Translations under genes and position numbers: made by a program | The notes under the pieces: generated by a model | What the model was told of the DNA's origin: nothing | The model's database searches: none | The model's input: only the letters and a program-made list of their open reading frames with translations | In this document: positions 40,186-42,980 of the stretch, piece by piece | Position numbering within the stretch: position 1 is the stretch's first letter | Layout: every line of letters begins with the position of its first letter | Assembly: GCA_900545015.1 (NCBI GenBank) | Contig: UQXJ01000011.1 | Span: 1-42,980, forward strand | Length of the DNA stretch: 42,980 nt | Direction: 5' to 3' | Source: an uncultured Mollicutes bacterium | GTDB taxonomy: Bacteria > Bacillota_I > Bacilli_A > RFN20 > CAG-826

Positions 40186-41091
40186 ATGAAAATTAAAGAA
40201 ACAGTTTCACGAAAAATTTTCGTTGGTTGGAACTACTTTTTCTTAGGATTATTAGCCTTATTATCTTTGTTCCCTTTCGTTCATTTATTAGCTTTATCTT
40301 TTTCAAGTGATTCTTATGCTAGTGCTGGTCTAGTTGGCATTTGGCCAAAGGGTTTCACACTTGATGCCTATGCAGTTTTGATTACAAAACCAGAATTTTT
40401 TAGAGCATTTGGCGTTAGCATACTTAGAACAGTCTTAGGAACTTTATTAAGCGTTTTGGTAATTGTTTTAACTGCTTATCCATTATCAAAACCAAACAAA
40501 GTTTTTAAAGGTAGAACGTTAATTTCTTGGGTTTTTGTTTTCACTATGTTTTTTAGTGGTGGTCTAGTTGCTCAATATGTTTTATATCAATCACTTGGTT
40601 TAATTGATAACTTTTTAGTCTTTATTTTACCTGGTGCATGTGATGTATGGTTCGTATTAATGCTTATGAATTTCTTTAGAGGTATCCCAAAAGAAATAGA
40701 AGAAGCAGCAATCTTGGACGGATGCAACCAATTACAAATCTTATTTTTAATCTTTGTACCGATTTCACTTCCTAGTTTAGTAACAATTGTATTATTTACT
40801 GCAACTGGACATTGGAATTCGTGGTTTGATGGTTTCTTGTTCATGAACGATCCTAATAAATATCCATTACAATCTTATTTATATAACATGATTGAATCTA
40901 GTGATCCTGCAAAACTTGCAAGCCAATCTGGTCAATTAACACCAGACCAAATCGAAGCTTTGAAAAATATCGGTTCACAAAATGTTAGAAGTGCTCAAAT
41001 TTTCTTAGGAATGTTACCAATTACATTAGTCTATCCATTCTTACAAAAATACTTTATTAAAGGCATTACAGTCGGGAGTGTTAAAGGTTAG
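40186..41091 (+). CDS. Sugar ABC transporter permease (YtcP-like)
   Basis: The ATG at 40186 has a strong AGGAGGG site at 40174-40180; the upstream in-frame ATG at 40123 lies inside lplB and is unlikely. The 301-residue product has about six membrane segments, LLALLSLFPFVHLLALSFSSDSYAS at the N-terminus, and the EAA loop EIEEAAILDGCNQLQILFLIFVPISLPSL. It is the second permease of the importer, partner of the LplB-like protein. Confidence 0.9.
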   Translation: MKIKETVSRKIFVGWNYFFLGLLALLSLFPFVHLLALSFSSDSYASAGLVGIWPKGFTLDAYAVLITKPEFFRAFGVSILRTVLGTLLSVLVIVLTAYPLSKPNKVFKGRTLISWVFVFTMFFSGGLVAQYVLYQSLGLIDNFLVFILPGACDVWFVLMLMNFFRGIPKEIEEAAILDGCNQLQILFLIFVPISLPSLVTIVLFTATGHWNSWFDGFLFMNDPNKYPLQSYLYNMIESSDPAKLASQSGQLTPDQIEALKNIGSQNVRSAQIFLGMLPITLVYPFLQKYFIKGITVGSVKG

Positions 41092-41092
41092 T

Positions 41093-42808
41093 ATGAAAAA
41101 GATATTAATAGTACCATTTTTAACATTAATTCTAAGTCCACTTAGTGGTTGTGGAAACAATGTAGATAAAACAAAATTTGATAATATCTTAGTTGTTTAT
41201 GGTGGAGAAGATAGCGATCCATATAAAGGAGAATATATCAAAAAAACTTTATCTGATATTGATTTAAATAAATACAAAATCAATCTAGATATTTATTCGT
41301 TAGGTAGCGTCAGAAATTCATTTTATGATATTTTATCTAACAAAATTAGTGAAAAAAATTATAACAATGTCGTTATCGTTGGTGAAGATACATTTCGATT
41401 CACTAGAAAATTAGTTAAAGAGTATCAAGGTATAAAATTTATTGGTTTTGATACAAAAAATGATGAAGTTTTTGGAAATTTATTTAACGTAAATTATTCT
41501 TATGAAAAATTAGGATATTTAGGTGCTAAGTATTCTTTGGATTTAACTAAAACTAATAAAATTGGTTATTTGTCATCGTCATATAACAAGTTTGATAACT
41601 ATAAATTATATGGATTCTTAAAATATATAGATGAAAATAATCAAAATGTAAAAGTTTTTCCAAAATATATAGAAGAAGAGATCAATTTAGATAAAACACA
41701 AGCTTATGTAAAAAAATTATTAGATAAAGATGTAGATGTTATTTATGAATCAATTTCAACCAATAACGAAGCTTTAATTAATACTAAATATGATAAAGCA
41801 TTCAATATTGTTAATGGAGAAATGGATGTAAAAGCATTTGCCTCTACAATGTTAAATTTTCCAAGTTGCGCAGTCATTAAAGATTATAAAAAAGCATTCG
41901 AAGATATTTTTTCAAAAATATCCAAAGATGAAATTGTCTATGAAAGTAGTTATACGATTAATGATTTCTTAGTTAATGACGGAAAGAAAATAAAAGCTGT
42001 TGAAGATTTACCTAGTTTCACATTTAATGATAAAGAATTTGAGAATTTATCGAACAAATTTGTTATAAGCACTAGGAATGATTATTCACCAAAAGAATCG
42101 GTTTATTCGAAATATCATGAAGGAATACCTTCGTGTGCAGAAACTAATGATTGGAAATATGCTCCTAGATCAGGAGCTGATAAAGGAAGAAAACCATCTT
42201 CTTGGAAAGCGATAGGTGTATGGTCAACCATTTATCTTCAAGAAGGATTCCCTTTAATGCAAAATACGGGAATCGAATTTAAAAATATGAAGATTTATGG
42301 ATATTCATCAACTAAAGGTTGGAAGCTTATTGAACACGCTAATCCTGTTGGATCTTTCTATGATGAAAATTTTAGTAATGATCAAAACTATAATTTCCAA
42401 AATAACATGTTTAACGACAAGCTTACTAAAACAACAAAGATTCTCTTAAATGAAAAAACTAAAGGTTTTAATTATCATCCGTTTGGAAATCAAAATTTAT
42501 TAAGTGAATCTGGTTTAGAAGATATTGAATATGTATTATCAACACTTGATATTCGTCTTATAGATTGGTCTACCCAATTTTCAAGCGACAAAAAATATGC
42601 GAAATATGTCGCAAATGTTGGTGCTGACTGGTGGGTAGATAAAGGAGCATCATGGAAACCGGATTGGTCTGCAAATAGAGATGTTTGTGTAGGTCAATTT
42701 AGAACAATAGAAGAAGAATGGAAGACACTTTATATGTGTAGCGTTCCACCAGAATTGTTCGATACAGTTTTAAAAGATACTAGTTTCTTAAAGGAGACTA
42801 ACTATTAA
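41093..42808 (+). CDS. Lipoprotein: BMP-type binding domain plus unknown C-terminal domain
   Basis: The ATG at 41093, one base after the ytcP-like stop, gives 571 residues with lipobox LSGC; an upstream GTG at 41078 is less likely. Residues about 30-315 resemble type-1 periplasmic binding proteins of the BMP/PnrA group (FDNILVVYGGEDSDPYKG, NVVIVGEDTFRFTRKLVKEYQGIKFIGFD, KLGYLGAKYSLDL..KIGYLSSS). The C-terminal 240 residues (YHEGIPSCAETNDWKYAPRSGADKGRKPSSWKAIGVWSTIYLQEG...WWVDKGASWKPDWSANRDVCVGQFRTIEEEWKTLYMCSVPP) are Trp/Tyr/Cys-rich and look like a carbohydrate-active or binding domain I cannot name. It is the last gene of the transporter operon, so it may handle the same sugar. Confidence 0.6.
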   Translation: MKKILIVPFLTLILSPLSGCGNNVDKTKFDNILVVYGGEDSDPYKGEYIKKTLSDIDLNKYKINLDIYSLGSVRNSFYDILSNKISEKNYNNVVIVGEDTFRFTRKLVKEYQGIKFIGFDTKNDEVFGNLFNVNYSYEKLGYLGAKYSLDLTKTNKIGYLSSSYNKFDNYKLYGFLKYIDENNQNVKVFPKYIEEEINLDKTQAYVKKLLDKDVDVIYESISTNNEALINTKYDKAFNIVNGEMDVKAFASTMLNFPSCAVIKDYKKAFEDIFSKISKDEIVYESSYTINDFLVNDGKKIKAVEDLPSFTFNDKEFENLSNKFVISTRNDYSPKESVYSKYHEGIPSCAETNDWKYAPRSGADKGRKPSSWKAIGVWSTIYLQEGFPLMQNTGIEFKNMKIYGYSSTKGWKLIEHANPVGSFYDENFSNDQNYNFQNNMFNDKLTKTTKILLNEKTKGFNYHPFGNQNLLSESGLEDIEYVLSTLDIRLIDWSTQFSSDKKYAKYVANVGADWWVDKGASWKPDWSANRDVCVGQFRTIEEEWKTLYMCSVPPELFDTVLKDTSFLKETNY

Positions 42809-42853
42809 AAATCAAGAAAAAATTATTCATTAATATAAATTAACGTCAAAAAG

Positions 42854-42878
42854 GGTTGTTAAGTAGTATTTAACAACC
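42854..42878. terminator. Hairpin after the transporter operon
   Basis: GGTTGTTAA (42854-42862) and TTAACAACC (42870-42878) form a perfect 9-base stem with a 7-base loop, 45 bases after the last stop. The T-run is poor (AATCGTTCTTTG follows). Confidence 0.5.
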
Positions 42879-42883
42879 AATCG

Positions 42884-42895
42884 TTCTTTGAAAAC
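42884..42895 (+). promoter_or_regulatory. TTCTTTGAAAAC motif, possible rRNA leader (boxA-like)
   Basis: TTCTTTGAAAAC is typical of the leader or spacer regions of rRNA operons in Firmicutes. No rRNA sequence is visible before the window ends at 42980, so this only hints that an rRNA operon may follow. Confidence 0.3.
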
Positions 42896-42980
42896 AGTGT
42901 TTATTAATTATCTATGTTAAATTTTTGATTCGTAGAAACGAGCTTGAAAGCAATTCTTAAGAACTTTCTAACTACGTGAT

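Overview
The window is AT-rich, densely coded DNA from a low-GC Gram-positive bacterium, most likely an uncultured, possibly gut-associated member of the Bacilli (Bacillota). Supporting signs are Shine-Dalgarno sites of the AAAGGAGG type, many lipobox lipoproteins, FIVAR and Listeria-Bacteroides repeat domains, GHKL/LytTR and YesMN-type two-component systems, Lpl-type ABC transporters, a DUF1836 gene and a CcpA-like cre palindrome. TGA acts as a stop (for example at the end of rmlB), so this is code 11 and not a mycoplasma. No complete mobile element, CRISPR array or phage gene was seen. This is reading by eye only: no searches were run.

Layout. 1-3135: a lone PD-(D/E)XK nuclease-like gene, then a four-repeat lipoprotein coupled to a TIGR04076-type small protein. 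3393-9826: a tightly overlapping five-gene operon (AMP-forming acyl ligase, small membrane protein, MBOAT O-acyltransferase, two SGNH-type surface proteins) that looks like a machine for acylating a glycopolymer outside the cell. 10004-18388: two membrane-anchored GH3 glycosidases with circularly permuted domain order, flanking a lipoprotein with a carbohydrate-binding-like domain. 18523-20573 (minus): a LytTR response regulator and an AgrC-like kinase gene that is frameshifted. 20766-24123: a TetR regulator, a CrtI/RetSat-like FAD oxidoreductase (also frameshifted) and an FNR-type reductase with a C-terminal 2Fe-2S domain. 24529-27925: an uncharacterised surface protein, a small lipoprotein and a coiled-coil protein. 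28486-34165: DUF362, rmlB, a PAP2 phosphatase, a stand-alone DbpA-type RNA-binding protein, DUF1836, galE, a P-loop kinase-like gene and tRNA-Gln(CTG). 34587-42808: YesM/YesN-like sensor and regulator, an LplA-LplB-YtcP-type sugar importer, and an unusual lipoprotein with a BMP-type domain.

How the parts may work together. The acyl-transfer operon and the GH3 operon share the same promoter architecture: direct repeats of TTATACCA (one copy TAATACCA) exactly 21 bp apart, 5-6 bp upstream of a poor -35 element. That is the layout expected for a LytTR-type activator, and one box resembles the Clostridium perfringens VirR box. The only LytTR regulator in the window lies next to the GH3 operon. The hypothesis is that one LytTR system co-regulates surface glycan modification (acyl transfer) and surface glycan trimming (GH3 enzymes), with a CcpA-like cre site adding sugar control to the GH3 genes. 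The frameshift in the partner kinase suggests this control is broken or variable in this strain, or that the assembly has a homopolymer error.
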